From the NCBI RefSeq assembly GCF_009707865.1, contig NZ_WMBA01000003.1, positions 124,001 to 188,000 of the forward strand: DNA of 64,000 nt. The letters are read 5' to 3'. The stretch's first letter is position 1. Each line of letters opens with the position of its first letter. Origin of the DNA: Amycolatopsis pithecellobii. Lineage in GTDB: Bacteria; Actinomycetota; Actinomycetes; Mycobacteriales; Pseudonocardiaceae. A program made the position numbers and the translations under genes. Shown in pieces: positions 1 to 8,610 of the stretch. The notes beneath the pieces were generated by a model. It had not been told where the DNA came from and made no database searches. It saw nothing but the letters and a program-made list of their open reading frames with translations.

Positions 1-74
1 CCTTGCAGACGGCTTCTCCCGCACGCGTAAGGGAACTGCGGCGCGACGGGTCCGGCTGGGCGGGTGCCAGATGA
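1..74 (+). CDS. C-terminal end of an upstream gene (partial)
   Basis: A reading frame is open from the left edge (codons from base 3) and ends at TGA 72-74, overlapping the ATG of the next gene as ATGA. Its last residues are rich in Arg, Gly and Ala and match nothing I recognise. The overlap, which is the usual coupling between genes in this window, is the only reason to call it the end of the preceding gene of the same operon. Confidence 0.4.
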   Translation, partial: LQTASPARVRELRRDGSGWAGAR

Positions 75-358
75 GCATCGTCGAGCTCGTCACGATGCGG
101 GCCAAACCAGGCCACGAGGATTACCTGGGCCGGACGCTGCCGAAGGGGCTGGCCGTCCTCGCCGAAGCCGAAGGATGTCTCGGGACGGCAGTCATGCGGT
201 GCATCGAGCGTCCTGACGAATTCGTGTTGCGCATCGAGTGGGTCTCGGTGGCGGCACACGAGGATTTCCGGGCGGCGCCTGAGTTCGCGCACTACCGGGC
301 GCCCTTCGCCGATCACCTCGCCGAGGTCGTCGGATTCGCCCACTACACCAGAATCTGA
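71..358 (+). CDS. ABM-family (antibiotic biosynthesis monooxygenase fold) small protein
   Basis: A 95-residue protein with the single alpha/beta ferredoxin-like pattern of the ABM/YgiN family: an N-terminal strand (VELVTMRAKPG), a helix with LPKGLAVLAEAEGC, and a central EFVLRIEWVS strand followed by an aromatic-rich helix. Family members are cofactor-independent quinol monooxygenases or small heme/aromatic-binding enzymes. Here it heads an operon of ring-cleavage genes, so a role on a quinol or catechol intermediate is plausible but unproven. The start ATG overlaps the preceding stop (ATGA) and the next gene begins 15 bp after its stop. Confidence 0.75.
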   Translation: MSIVELVTMRAKPGHEDYLGRTLPKGLAVLAEAEGCLGTAVMRCIERPDEFVLRIEWVSVAAHEDFRAAPEFAHYRAPFADHLAEVVGFAHYTRI

Positions 359-373
359 AAGAACGGAGATGTC

Positions 374-1225
374 ATGCGACTGGCAACAATCAGGACGGGC
401 GGCGGGTTGCGTGCGGCCCGCGTCGACGGTGACGAGCTGACGCTCCTGCCGTTCGAAGATGTCGGGCAGCTGCTCGCTTCGGGCGAAGACTGGGCGCAGC
501 GCGCCGCCGGCGCCGAAGGTTCGCGGTTGGCACTGGCCGGCGCCGATTTCGCCCCGTTGACGCCGAATCCCGAGAAGATCGTCTGTGTCGGCCTCAACTA
601 CCGCGATCACGCGGCCGAGGGCAATCTGGCGGTGCCGGAACATCCGGTGTTGTTCTCCAAGTACAGTCGCAGTCTGATCGGCGCCCATGACGATCTGGCG
701 ATCCCGTCCGTGTCGAAGCAGGTGGACTGGGAGATCGAGCTGGGCGTGGTCATCGGCCGTCCGGCCCGTCACGTCAGTGAATGCGACGCTGAGTCCTATG
801 TGGCCGGTTACACGATCGTCAACGACGTCTCGATGCGGGACTGGCAGCTGCGCTCCTCGCAGTACCTGGCGGGCAAGACGTTCGAGCACTCCACACCGGT
901 CGGCCCGTTCCTGGTGACGCCCGACGAGGTCGGGCATGCCCGCGCGCTGCGGATGGAACTGGCCGTCGACGGCGAGGTCAAGCAACGCTCGTCGACCGAC
1001 CAGCTGATCTTCTCGGTGCCGCAGATCATCGCCGATATCAGCACGTTCATCACGCTGGCGCCCGGTGACCTGATCGCCACCGGCACGCCCGGCGGGGTCG
1101 GGCACGTCGCCCAGCCCCCGGCTTATCTGACTCCCGGAAAAACCGTGACCTGCCACATCGAAGGTCTGGGCACCCAGACCACGCACTGTGTCGCGGCGCC
1201 CGGCTACGCATCCTCGGCGGCCTGA
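374..1225 (+). CDS. Fumarylacetoacetate hydrolase (FAH) family protein
   Basis: 283 residues with the FAH C-terminal fold: a CVGLNYRDHA block at about residues 71-80, metal ligands E120 and E122 in DWEIELGVVIG, the VNDVSMRD block at about 149-156 (D151 ligand), and a GTPGGVG turn near the end. The family hydrolyses or hydrates 1,3-diketo or 2-oxo acids with a divalent metal. It is directly followed by an extradiol dioxygenase, so it probably acts on a ring-fission product (hydratase, isomerase/decarboxylase or acylpyruvate hydrolase). A CGGAG ribosome site precedes the ATG. A second FAH paralogue lies downstream at 4470. Confidence 0.85.
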   Translation: MRLATIRTGGGLRAARVDGDELTLLPFEDVGQLLASGEDWAQRAAGAEGSRLALAGADFAPLTPNPEKIVCVGLNYRDHAAEGNLAVPEHPVLFSKYSRSLIGAHDDLAIPSVSKQVDWEIELGVVIGRPARHVSECDAESYVAGYTIVNDVSMRDWQLRSSQYLAGKTFEHSTPVGPFLVTPDEVGHARALRMELAVDGEVKQRSSTDQLIFSVPQIIADISTFITLAPGDLIATGTPGGVGHVAQPPAYLTPGKTVTCHIEGLGTQTTHCVAAPGYASSAA

Positions 1226-1226
1226 C

Positions 1227-2111
1227 ATGACTCCTCACATCATCAGCGAAATCGGCCATGCCGCACTCCGGGTCCGTGATCTCGCGGCGGCGGAGGAGTT
1301 CGCCACGAACATTCTCGGCCTGCACCTGACCGACCGCACCGATGACGGGCTCTGGTTCACCCATGGCGGACCGCATCACAGCCTCCAGTACCTCGCCTCG
1401 GACGAGGACGCCCTCGACCACGTCGGGCTCGTCGCTCCGGACGCCGAAGCCGTTGCCGAGGCACGAAAACGGGTGGAAGCGGCCGGGCTGCGGATCGTCG
1501 AGGACGGGCCGCTGGGCCCCGGTGTCCAGGACGGTTTCGCGTTCCAGGACAGCTACGGTTTCGTCTTCGAGATCTACAGCCAGATGACCGACGTCAAGCC
1601 GGACCGAGCCGCCGGGGTGCTACGGCCGCAACGACTCGGCCACTTCAACTTCTTCGTGCCCGATCCGCGGCGGATGGAAAAGATGCTGACGGAGCTTTTC
1701 GACTTCCGGGTGTCCGACCGGATCGAGGAGGGCGTTTTCCTGCGCTGCAACGTCGACCATCACGGTATCGGGGTGTTCCCTGGGCACGGGCGGATCCACC
1801 ACTGTGCCTGGGAATACCCGACGATCGTCGAGATCGGGGCGATCGCCGACCTCATCGATGCCCGCGGCGAATCGGTGCTCTGGGGCCCACTGCGGCACGG
1901 CATGGGCCGCAACATCGCGACCTACGTGCAGGAGCCGAGCGGGCTTGTCGTCGAGTTCTACTGCGATATGGAACGGATCTACGACGACGCCCGGCATGTG
2001 CCGGGGGAGTGGTCCTACGACGGGCACAAATGGGTCAGCCTGTGGGGGCCGCACCTCACCCCGGAGGGTTTCGCCGAATTGGGCCTGCCGCCCGGAACCC
2101 GTGAGTCGTAA
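1227..2111 (+). CDS. Type I (VOC-fold) extradiol ring-cleavage dioxygenase
   Basis: 294 residues in two vicinal-oxygen-chelate halves: residues 1-125 (degenerate, no metal) and 135-260 (catalytic). Likely Fe(II) ligands are H139 (LGHFNFF), the histidine pair H191/H192 (IHHCAW) and E243 (VVEFYCDME), the 2-His-1-Glu set of catechol 2,3-dioxygenase-like enzymes. It should open a catechol-type ring next to the hydroxyls. ATG 1227, just after the FAH stop, is chosen over an upstream in-frame start because the protein then begins at the first VOC strand. The FAH and lactonase genes on either side fit a meta-cleavage pathway. Confidence 0.87.
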   Translation: MTPHIISEIGHAALRVRDLAAAEEFATNILGLHLTDRTDDGLWFTHGGPHHSLQYLASDEDALDHVGLVAPDAEAVAEARKRVEAAGLRIVEDGPLGPGVQDGFAFQDSYGFVFEIYSQMTDVKPDRAAGVLRPQRLGHFNFFVPDPRRMEKMLTELFDFRVSDRIEEGVFLRCNVDHHGIGVFPGHGRIHHCAWEYPTIVEIGAIADLIDARGESVLWGPLRHGMGRNIATYVQEPSGLVVEFYCDMERIYDDARHVPGEWSYDGHKWVSLWGPHLTPEGFAELGLPPGTRES

Positions 2112-2126
2112 GGAGTGAGCGACACA

Positions 2127-2954
2127 ATGCTGGCCGCCGATCTCGTGTGGGCCGAATCGCCGCGCTGGCGGGACGGAAGGGTGTGGATCTCCGACACCCA
2201 GGGAAACCGGCTCGTCATCGTCGGGCAGGACGGCACCCAGGTCCATCCCCTTGAGACACCGGTCAACGGCACGGGCTTTTTGCCCTCCGGTGATCTCGTC
2301 GCCGCGCGCATGCACGCGGCACGACTGGACAGGTTCGACGGGGACGCCTGGTCGGTGTACGCCGATCTGACCGGGTTCGTCGACGCCCGGCTCGGTGATC
2401 TGCTCGCCCTGCCGGACGGAACGGTTTACGTCGACGAGGTCCGGACGCCGGACGAGCCTGGCCGCCTCCTGAAGGTGGACGCCGCCGGCCGGGCCTCCGT
2501 CGCGGCCGAAGGGCTGGTGTTCCCCAACGGGCTCGCGGTGATCGACGAGGGCCGCACGCTGATCGTGGCCGAGACGTTCGCCGGCCGGCTGACCGCGTTC
2601 AGCATGGGTGCGGACGGGAAGCTCGACGGCCGGCGAACCTGGTTCGACCTGAGGGAGCGCCTCGGCGCCGGATACCTCCCGGACGGAATCTGTGCCTGCC
2701 GGGACGGATCCGTCTGGGTCGCGACGATGACCGGCAACGCTTTTGTCCGTGTTCGTGACGGCGACGTCGTCGACCGGATCGACGCCGATGGGTTCGCGAT
2801 CGCGTGCTGCCTCGGCGACGACGAGAGCGAGCTGTACATCACCACGGCGACCAGCCTCGACCCGGGCACGCCGGTGATGGACGCGGCGCACCGGCAACGC
2901 ACACGTGCCCGGGTCACCGCACTTCCGCACCACACAATCCGACCGCCCGGGTGA
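2127..2954 (+). CDS. SMP-30/gluconolactonase family lactonase
   Basis: About 275 residues of six-bladed beta-propeller with the SMP-30 metal site: E10 (AESPRW), N134 (VFPNGLA) and D186 (LPDGIC). The family hydrolyses lactones such as gluconolactone and, in aromatic pathways, lactone intermediates; the true substrate here is unknown. A GTG at 2115 is in frame but abuts the AGGAG ribosome site (2111-2115). ATG 2127 sits at a normal distance from it and is preferred. It lies between the extradiol dioxygenase and the flavin hydroxylase. Confidence 0.8.
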   Translation: MLAADLVWAESPRWRDGRVWISDTQGNRLVIVGQDGTQVHPLETPVNGTGFLPSGDLVAARMHAARLDRFDGDAWSVYADLTGFVDARLGDLLALPDGTVYVDEVRTPDEPGRLLKVDAAGRASVAAEGLVFPNGLAVIDEGRTLIVAETFAGRLTAFSMGADGKLDGRRTWFDLRERLGAGYLPDGICACRDGSVWVATMTGNAFVRVRDGDVVDRIDADGFAIACCLGDDESELYITTATSLDPGTPVMDAAHRQRTRARVTALPHHTIRPPG

Positions 2955-2967
2955 GCGAGGTTTGATC

Positions 2968-4473
2968 ATGAACGAGACTTTCGACAATGAAGTCGATGTC
3001 GCGGTAATCGGTTGCGGGACAACGGGTCTGACACTGGCCCGGCTCCTGGAGTTCGAGGGCCTGCGTGTCGCGGTGATCGACCGCGGCCGCCTGCCGATGT
3101 CCCGGCCACGTGCGACACATGTCGACGACGAGACGATGCGGGCGTTCCAGACGCTCGGCGCGCAGCATCTGGAGAAGACATTTTCCCCGGTGGGCGTCTA
3201 CCGTCACTACGATTCCCAATGGCGCACGGTGATGGAAATGGACATGAACCGTGGCTTGACCGAACAGGGCTGGCTGTCGGACTACATGTTCCATCAGCCC
3301 GATTTCGAGGCCGTGTTGCGCGGCTATGTCTACAACTATGCCGAGGGGAGCACGTATTTCGGCTGGGAAGCCACCACGATACGGGACACCGGCGATGCCG
3401 TACTGGTCGACGTCCGCGAGATTTCCACCGGTCAGGAGCGGCGGATCACGGCGTCGTTCGTGGTCGGCTGCGACGGCGCGAATTCCCGGGTGCGCGAATT
3501 CATGGGCTGCACGGAGGTCGATCACAAAGCGACGCACCGTTCGCTGATCATCGATATTCTCCCGTTCGTTTCCCACGACAAGCTGCCGGGCCGCGATTCC
3601 TTCATCCAGGGCGCGATTCGCAACCCGTTGACGTTCGTGCCCATCGCGGAGCCCCGCCTGCGCTTCGAGCTGATGCTTCGCCCGGACGACGACGCCGCGG
3701 TGTTCGAACGGACCGAGAAGGCATACGAAGTGGTTTCGCCGTGGTTCAGCCCGGATCAGTACCGGCTGTTGCGCTGCGACGTCTACGAATGGCGGTCGGT
3801 CACGGCGAGCCCATGGCGGTCCGGGCGGCTCCTGCTCGCCGGCGACGCCGCGCACACCATGCCGCCGCATCTGGGGCAGGGCATGTGTTCGGGTATCCGG
3901 GACGCCACCAACCTCGCCTGGAAGCTCGGGCGGGTGATCCGGGGTGAGTCCCCGGCGGGGCTTCTGGACAGCTACGAGACCGAGCGCTGCCCGCATGTGC
4001 AGACGTTTACGGCGATCGCCGCGGAGCTGGCGAACCGGATCGAGGCGCTGGAAGCGCCGGACGACGATCCCCCTGTCGTCAAGGCGGAAGCGTTGCGCCC
4101 GCGGCTCGGCCCCGGCGTTCTCGACGGCGTGAACGAACTCGCCGGAACCTTGAGCGCGCAACCGAGGACGACGAGCGGCCGGCTTCTGGACGACGTCGTC
4201 GGCTACCGTTTCGCCGTGGTGGGCGACCCCGTGACCGTGTCGCGGATGAGCTCCGATACGAAGGCGATGCTGGACTCCCTCGGCGTCCGTGTCGTCGACG
4301 ATTTCTCAGGTGGGATCCGGGAATGGGTGACGGGTCTTGGCGTGGCCGCGGTGGTCATCCGGCCCGATCGATACCTCTTCGGGACCGCGAACAGCGCGGC
4401 CGAACTCGACGACGTGGTCGCCCGGCTCGGCTCCACAGTGGTGCCGCCGATCGCCGTGCGGGGCCCGGCATGA
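2968..4473 (+). CDS. FAD-dependent aromatic hydroxylase, MhpA-like
   Basis: 501 residues of a class A flavoprotein monooxygenase: the dinucleotide-binding GCGTTG at residues 15-20, the DG motif GCDGANSRVRE near residue 167 and the GD motif LLLAGDAAHTMPPHLGQG near residue 290, followed by a 150-residue thioredoxin-like tail. The RATHVDDETMR and GMCSGIRDATNLAWKL blocks resemble 3-(3-hydroxyphenyl)propionate hydroxylase (MhpA) and related phenol hydroxylases. It should ortho-hydroxylate a phenolic acid to give the catechol cleaved by the neighbouring dioxygenase. ATG 2968 is used; it follows GAGCGAGG. The stop overlaps the next ATG (ATGA). Confidence 0.85.
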   Translation: MNETFDNEVDVAVIGCGTTGLTLARLLEFEGLRVAVIDRGRLPMSRPRATHVDDETMRAFQTLGAQHLEKTFSPVGVYRHYDSQWRTVMEMDMNRGLTEQGWLSDYMFHQPDFEAVLRGYVYNYAEGSTYFGWEATTIRDTGDAVLVDVREISTGQERRITASFVVGCDGANSRVREFMGCTEVDHKATHRSLIIDILPFVSHDKLPGRDSFIQGAIRNPLTFVPIAEPRLRFELMLRPDDDAAVFERTEKAYEVVSPWFSPDQYRLLRCDVYEWRSVTASPWRSGRLLLAGDAAHTMPPHLGQGMCSGIRDATNLAWKLGRVIRGESPAGLLDSYETERCPHVQTFTAIAAELANRIEALEAPDDDPPVVKAEALRPRLGPGVLDGVNELAGTLSAQPRTTSGRLLDDVVGYRFAVVGDPVTVSRMSSDTKAMLDSLGVRVVDDFSGGIREWVTGLGVAAVVIRPDRYLFGTANSAAELDDVVARLGSTVVPPIAVRGPA

Positions 4474-5498
4474 AGCTGGTCACCTTCGCGGTCCGCCGGG
4501 CGGAAGGTCATCTTGTGCGGGCGGGAGTTCTGCTCGGTGACGTCATCGTCGACGTCGACCTGGCGCTGGCCGGTCAAGGGCGCGAACCAGTCGCAAGTGG
4601 ACGGTCCGGCGGCGATTCCAGCCTGCTGCGGTTGATCAGCGGGGGAGAGAGGGTGATCGAAGCCACCAGGGAAGCCACCGCCCGTGCCGTCGAGAAGGGA
4701 ACCGACCGGCTGGGCGATGCGCGGATCTTGTACCCCGCCGGTGACGTGCAGCTCGTGTCGCCACTACCGCGCCCGAACAGTCTGCGCGACTATCTGGTCA
4801 TCGAGGAGCATCTGCGGGGCGTCATCGCCGCCGGGGTGATCAAGGACGTGCCGGATGAGTGGTACCGGATTCCGGCGCACTACAAGGGAAATATCGACGA
4901 GATCTACGGCCCGGACGACACGGTCCCGTGGCCCGCCTACACCGGCAAGCTCGATTACGAACTGGAAGTGTGCGCCGTGATCGGCACGCCGGGGCGGCGA
5001 ATCCGGGTCGGCGACGCCGGCCGCCATATCGTGGGTTACACGCTCTACAATGACTGGAGTGCCCGCGATATCCAGGCACGGGAAATGAGCATCGGCAACG
5101 GTCCGGGAATCAGCAAGGACTTCGGCAGCTCGCTGGGCCCGTGTATCGCCACGCCGGACGAATTCGACCTGCGCACCGCGCATCTCGAAGCACGGATCGA
5201 CGGCGAAGTGTGGTCCGCGGGCACGCTCGGCACGATGCAGTTCTCGTTCGAAGAGCTCATCGAATGGACCAGTCAGGAGCAGACGTTGCGGCCGGGAGAC
5301 CTGCTGGGCAGCGGCACCATTGGCAAGGGCTGCGGGGTCGAACTCGGTCGCTGGCTCACCGAAGGGTGCCAGGTGGAGCTGGAAGCCGAAGGCATCGGGA
5401 TATTGCGGAACCGGGTCGGCTACCGGGGCCAGGGCCCGCGCCGTGCGGTGGACATCGTGAGCAGGAGCGAGGAATGTACAGCGACTACGAGTTCTTGA
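4470..5498 (+). CDS. FAH family hydrolase/hydratase (second paralogue)
   Basis: 342 residues, longer than the first FAH at 374 and divergent from it. Metal-site residues are visible in YELEVCAVIG (about 162-171) and in YNDWSARDIQ (about 193-202). The long N-terminal domain (about 100 residues) resembles two-domain FAH proteins. The ATG overlaps the hydroxylase stop (ATGA), and its own 3' end overlaps the next gene by 25 bp, so it is firmly within the operon. Two FAH enzymes in one meta-cleavage operon suggest consecutive hydration/decarboxylation and acylpyruvate hydrolysis steps; which does which cannot be told here. Confidence 0.83.
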   Translation: MKLVTFAVRRAEGHLVRAGVLLGDVIVDVDLALAGQGREPVASGRSGGDSSLLRLISGGERVIEATREATARAVEKGTDRLGDARILYPAGDVQLVSPLPRPNSLRDYLVIEEHLRGVIAAGVIKDVPDEWYRIPAHYKGNIDEIYGPDDTVPWPAYTGKLDYELEVCAVIGTPGRRIRVGDAGRHIVGYTLYNDWSARDIQAREMSIGNGPGISKDFGSSLGPCIATPDEFDLRTAHLEARIDGEVWSAGTLGTMQFSFEELIEWTSQEQTLRPGDLLGSGTIGKGCGVELGRWLTEGCQVELEAEGIGILRNRVGYRGQGPRRAVDIVSRSEECTATTSS

Positions 5499-6265
5499 AA
5501 GTGGAGCCCGGCGCGGACCGGGTGCTGCGGATCACCATGAACCGCCCCGAAAAACTCAACGCATCCGGCGAGATCGGGCACGGCGAACAGGGCCGTATCT
5601 GGCGCGAATTCGATGCCGACCCGGAGATGAACGTCGCGCTGATCACCGGTGCGGGCCGGGCGTTTTCCGCCGGTGGTGACCTCGAAGCCGGCAACGGCCC
5701 GCTGGCCACCGATATGCGCGACGGGCGGGCGCTGGTGCGCAACATGATCGCTTGCCGCAAGCCGATCATCTCGGCCATCAACGGGTTCGCCGTCGGCGGT
5801 GGGCTGGCCATCGCGCTGCTTGCGGACATCAGCATCGCCAGCGAGAAGGCGGTACTCATGGACGGCCATCTCAAGATCGGCCTCGCGGCGGGTGACCACG
5901 CCGCCCTGGTGTGGCCACTGGCCATCGGCCTGGCACGGGCGAAATACCATCTGCTGCTGTGCGACCGCATCACCGGGAAGGAAGCCGCCGAAATCGGGCT
6001 CGTCGCCCGGTGCGTGCCGCACGAGGAGCTGATGACGACGGCAGAGGACATCGCGGCGCGGCTCGCCAAGGGACCTCAGTTCGCCATTCAGGGCACGAAA
6101 GCGGCCTTGAACAACTGGTATCAGCAGAACATCGGCATTTTCGAGCATTCACTGTATGTCGAGGCCCTCAGCGCGACCCTGCCGGACGCCGCGGCCGGCC
6201 TCGACGCGTTCCGCACCGGCGCCGAACCCGAGTTTCCCGGTGCCACCAACGCCAACATGTACTGA
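5474..6265 (+). CDS. Enoyl-CoA hydratase/isomerase (crotonase) family protein
   Basis: 263 residues with the crotonase oxyanion-hole blocks AFSAGGDLE (about 57-65) and INGFAVGGGLAIALL (about 95-110). At the catalytic positions the usual two glutamates are not evident: the region reads MDGHLKIGLAAGDHAA, as in an actinobacterial subgroup with DxHxKxGLxAGD. Hydratase activity is therefore uncertain; isomerase or C-C hydrolase roles are also possible. ATG 5474, preceded by GGAGCGAGGA, lies inside the preceding gene's end. The acyl-CoA ligase that follows would supply its CoA substrate. Confidence 0.85.
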   Translation: MYSDYEFLKVEPGADRVLRITMNRPEKLNASGEIGHGEQGRIWREFDADPEMNVALITGAGRAFSAGGDLEAGNGPLATDMRDGRALVRNMIACRKPIISAINGFAVGGGLAIALLADISIASEKAVLMDGHLKIGLAAGDHAALVWPLAIGLARAKYHLLLCDRITGKEAAEIGLVARCVPHEELMTTAEDIAARLAKGPQFAIQGTKAALNNWYQQNIGIFEHSLYVEALSATLPDAAAGLDAFRTGAEPEFPGATNANMY

Positions 6266-6280
6266 GGAAGGATGTGGGCG

Positions 6281-7837
6281 GTGGACACGCTCGCGGATTG
6301 GACGACCCTGGCGCGCCGGTGGACGCTCGCCACGGTGGCCGCACCGGAGGCGACGTTTCTCGAATACGTGCCGTCCGGCGGCGAGGTGGTCGCGTGGACC
6401 TATCGCGAATTCGACGCGCTCATCGGGCAGGTCCAGCGCGCGATCGCCACATACGGGGTGCGCCGCGGTGACCGTATCCAGCTGATTTTGCCGAACTGCC
6501 CGGCGTTCGTCGCCGTCCTGCTGGCCGCGGCCCGCAACGGCTGGATCATCCTTCCGTGCGACCCGCGCGGCACCGCCGGGGAACTGGCACGGCAGGCGGC
6601 GAGGGTCGATCCCGTGCTGGTTGTTTGCGGAGCCGCGCAGGCCGAAACCTACCAAGCGTCCGGAGCACCGGCGCCGGCCGTCGTCGTGGACCCTGAGGAC
6701 CACAGGCTGACGGCACTGAGCATGCCCGGCGCCACTGAACCGGAGCCCGTATCGGTCGCACCGCTGGACAAACTGGCCCTGATGTTCACCTCGGGTACCA
6801 CGTCGGAGCCCAAGATCGTGGAGCTGACACAGGCCAACTACGCGTTCGCCGGCGACGTCATGGCGGCGGCTTCCGGGCTGCGGGCCGGGTCGCGTTTTCT
6901 GGTCGTGCTGCCGCTTTTCCATGCGAACGCCCAGTACTATTCCGTTGCCGCGGCCATTTCGGTCGGGGCGACCGTGGTCCTCGCCGGTTCCTTTTCGGCC
7001 TCGCGGTTCTTGCGGCAGGCCGAGCAGTTGCGGGCCACCCATGCGTCGTTGTTCGCGGCGCCGATCCGGATGATCCTGGCGCGGGCCGAGCCGACGCCCT
7101 TGTCGCGGCCGCTGGAAAACGTGTGGTTCTCGCAGAACCTCACCGGCGACGAATACGACAGGTTCGCCGCGCTCGTCGGGTGCCGGCCGCGGCAGATCTA
7201 CGGCATGACGGAGACCGCCCCGGCGGTGCTCATGAGTCGGCGGTTGAATCTCGCGAAAATGACGTTGGGCACCCCGACACTCGGTTGTCATGTCCGGCTC
7301 CGCGACCCGGACACCGGCGCACCGGTCGAACCGGGCGAGATCGGGGAGATCCAGGTCGGCGGCTTCCCGGGGCTGTCGTTGTTCGCCGGCTACCGTGACA
7401 ACCCGGCCGCGAATGCCGCCGCGATCGTGGACCGAGATGGCGACGGATTCGCGTGGCTCAGGACCGGCGACCTCGGGCGCCTCGACGTGGACGGCGACGT
7501 GGTGTTCGTCGGCCGGGGCGGCGACATGCTCAAGGTCGCGGGGGAGAACGTGTCCGTCGTCGAGCTCGAATCGACGCTGGTCGACCACCCCGAGGTGCTC
7601 GACGCCGCGGTTGTCGGGGTGCCGGACGCGGTGCGTGACGAGGTGCCGGTGGCCTTCGTCGTCCCGGCGGCCGGCGCGTCCCCGACCCTGGCCGACGACC
7701 TACGGCAGTGGTGCGAGGAGCGCTTTTCCGGCCCGCGGCGCCCCCGTGAGATCCACGTGGTGGACGAACTCCCCCGAACCGCAGTCGGGAAGATCCAGCG
7801 CTTCCGCCTCGCGGAACGAGGGAACGCCAAGTCCTAG
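6281..7837 (+). CDS. AMP-dependent acyl-CoA synthetase/ligase
   Basis: About 518 residues with all ANL adenylation motifs: P-loop FTSGTTSEPK near residue 169, YGMTETAP near 306, RTGDLG near 394 and the catalytic lysine in AVGKIQRF near the C-terminus. It activates a carboxylic acid with ATP and loads CoA. An in-frame ATG at 6272 lies only one base after the GAGGAAG ribosome site, so GTG 6281 at ten bases is the better start; only three residues differ. It is the last gene of the operon, ending just before a strong hairpin at 7853. Confidence 0.87.
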   Translation: MDTLADWTTLARRWTLATVAAPEATFLEYVPSGGEVVAWTYREFDALIGQVQRAIATYGVRRGDRIQLILPNCPAFVAVLLAAARNGWIILPCDPRGTAGELARQAARVDPVLVVCGAAQAETYQASGAPAPAVVVDPEDHRLTALSMPGATEPEPVSVAPLDKLALMFTSGTTSEPKIVELTQANYAFAGDVMAAASGLRAGSRFLVVLPLFHANAQYYSVAAAISVGATVVLAGSFSASRFLRQAEQLRATHASLFAAPIRMILARAEPTPLSRPLENVWFSQNLTGDEYDRFAALVGCRPRQIYGMTETAPAVLMSRRLNLAKMTLGTPTLGCHVRLRDPDTGAPVEPGEIGEIQVGGFPGLSLFAGYRDNPAANAAAIVDRDGDGFAWLRTGDLGRLDVDGDVVFVGRGGDMLKVAGENVSVVELESTLVDHPEVLDAAVVGVPDAVRDEVPVAFVVPAAGASPTLADDLRQWCEERFSGPRRPREIHVVDELPRTAVGKIQRFRLAERGNAKS

Positions 7838-7852
7838 GTGGTGTATACCGGC

Positions 7853-7889
7853 GCCGCGGCCCGGCAGGCGCATGCTGCCGGGCCGCGGC
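7853..7889. terminator. Bidirectional hairpin terminator between convergent genes
   Basis: A perfect 15-bp inverted repeat (7853-7867 with 7875-7889) around a 7-nt loop, GC-only except two pairs, lies between the stop of the plus-strand ligase (7837) and the stop of the minus-strand FMN reductase (7902). The lack of a strong T-run is normal for actinomycetes. Its position fits termination from both sides. Confidence 0.75.
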
Positions 7890-7901
7890 GGGACGTCGGC
7901 G

Positions 7902-8492
7902 TCAGACGGCGGCACGCGCCTCGCGCAGGGCGGTCGACCACCAGACGAGGTCGTCGAACATGGCGTCGACCGAGGGCAGCAGGATGTTCTCGATGTCCGC
8001 GATCGGTGCGTCGCCGCCGAAGGGATGCACCTTGAACAGGTCGCTGCCGCCGATGTGGGCGCCGAACTTGGAGGGCACCATCTGAAGTTCGACGCCGATA
8101 CCGCGTAGGTGCTCGACGGCGCGCGCACCGCCGGTGCTGCCGTAACCCAGCGCCGAGAACGGTTTGCGCACCCATTCGACGTACGCCTGATCGAGAGCGT
8201 TCTTCAAGGCCCCCGTGATGGAGTGGTTGTACTCGGCCACGACAAAGACATAGCCGTCGTACGGGCGGATGGCGTCCTGCCAGGCGACTACCTTGGGGTC
8301 GGCGCTGGGTACGTGCAAGTTCGAGCCGGCCTCGGCGAAGAACGGCAGATCGAAGTCACGCAGATCGAGGCGGTCGAGGGTGAAGTCGTCACGCTTGGCG
8401 GCGTAATCGATGAGCCAGTCAGCCGGTTTGTCGGCGAAGCGTTGCGGGCGGGTGGAACCGATGATGAGGGCCAGGCTGGGCCGAGTGCTCAC
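7902..8492 (-). CDS. NAD(P)H-dependent FMN reductase family protein
   Basis: 196 residues with the flavodoxin-like fold of NADPH-dependent FMN reductases: the phosphate-binding IIGSTRPQRF loop at about 10-19, the FVVAEYNHSITGALKNALD segment at about 83-101 and an ALGYGSTGGARA loop at about 119-130. It reduces flavins or quinones in the cytosol; in such clusters it may supply FMNH2 or protect against quinones. It is transcribed divergently from the MarR gene at 8611 across a 118-bp region rich in inverted repeats, so MarR control is likely. Confidence 0.85.
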   Translation of the reverse strand: MSTRPSLALIIGSTRPQRFADKPADWLIDYAAKRDDFTLDRLDLRDFDLPFFAEAGSNLHVPSADPKVVAWQDAIRPYDGYVFVVAEYNHSITGALKNALDQAYVEWVRKPFSALGYGSTGGARAVEHLRGIGVELQMVPSKFGAHIGGSDLFKVHPFGGDAPIADIENILLPSVDAMFDDLVWWSTALREARAAV

Positions 8493-8540
8493 GGGTCTTC
8501 CTTCGTCGTTTCAAGCGCCGGGGACGCGGCAACGATACGA

Positions 8541-8601
8541 CCCGGAATAATCCGAGTCAAGATGATCCGGGTCTTGATGAGTTTTGCCGTGCTCATTAGC
8601 A
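8541..8601. promoter_or_regulatory. Divergent FMN reductase/MarR operator region with three dyads
   Basis: Three inverted repeats lie in the 118-bp divergent region: CGGA-ATAA-TCCG (8543-8554), TCAAGA-N9-TCTTGA (8557-8577) and TGCT-CATT-AGCA (8590-8601). MarR dimers typically bind such short dyads and repress both genes. Which one is bound is not decidable by eye. Confidence 0.45.
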
Positions 8602-8610
8602 TGCTCTGGT

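Noticed and set aside
1620-2987. A 455-codon minus-strand open frame opposite the dioxygenase and lactonase
   Set aside because: Composition is that of a mirror frame, and the plus genes show metal-ligand motifs at the right spacing.
5420-6148. A 242-codon minus-strand frame opposite the crotonase gene
   Set aside because: Shadow of the enoyl-CoA hydratase homologue, which has GGDL and GGGLA oxyanion motifs.
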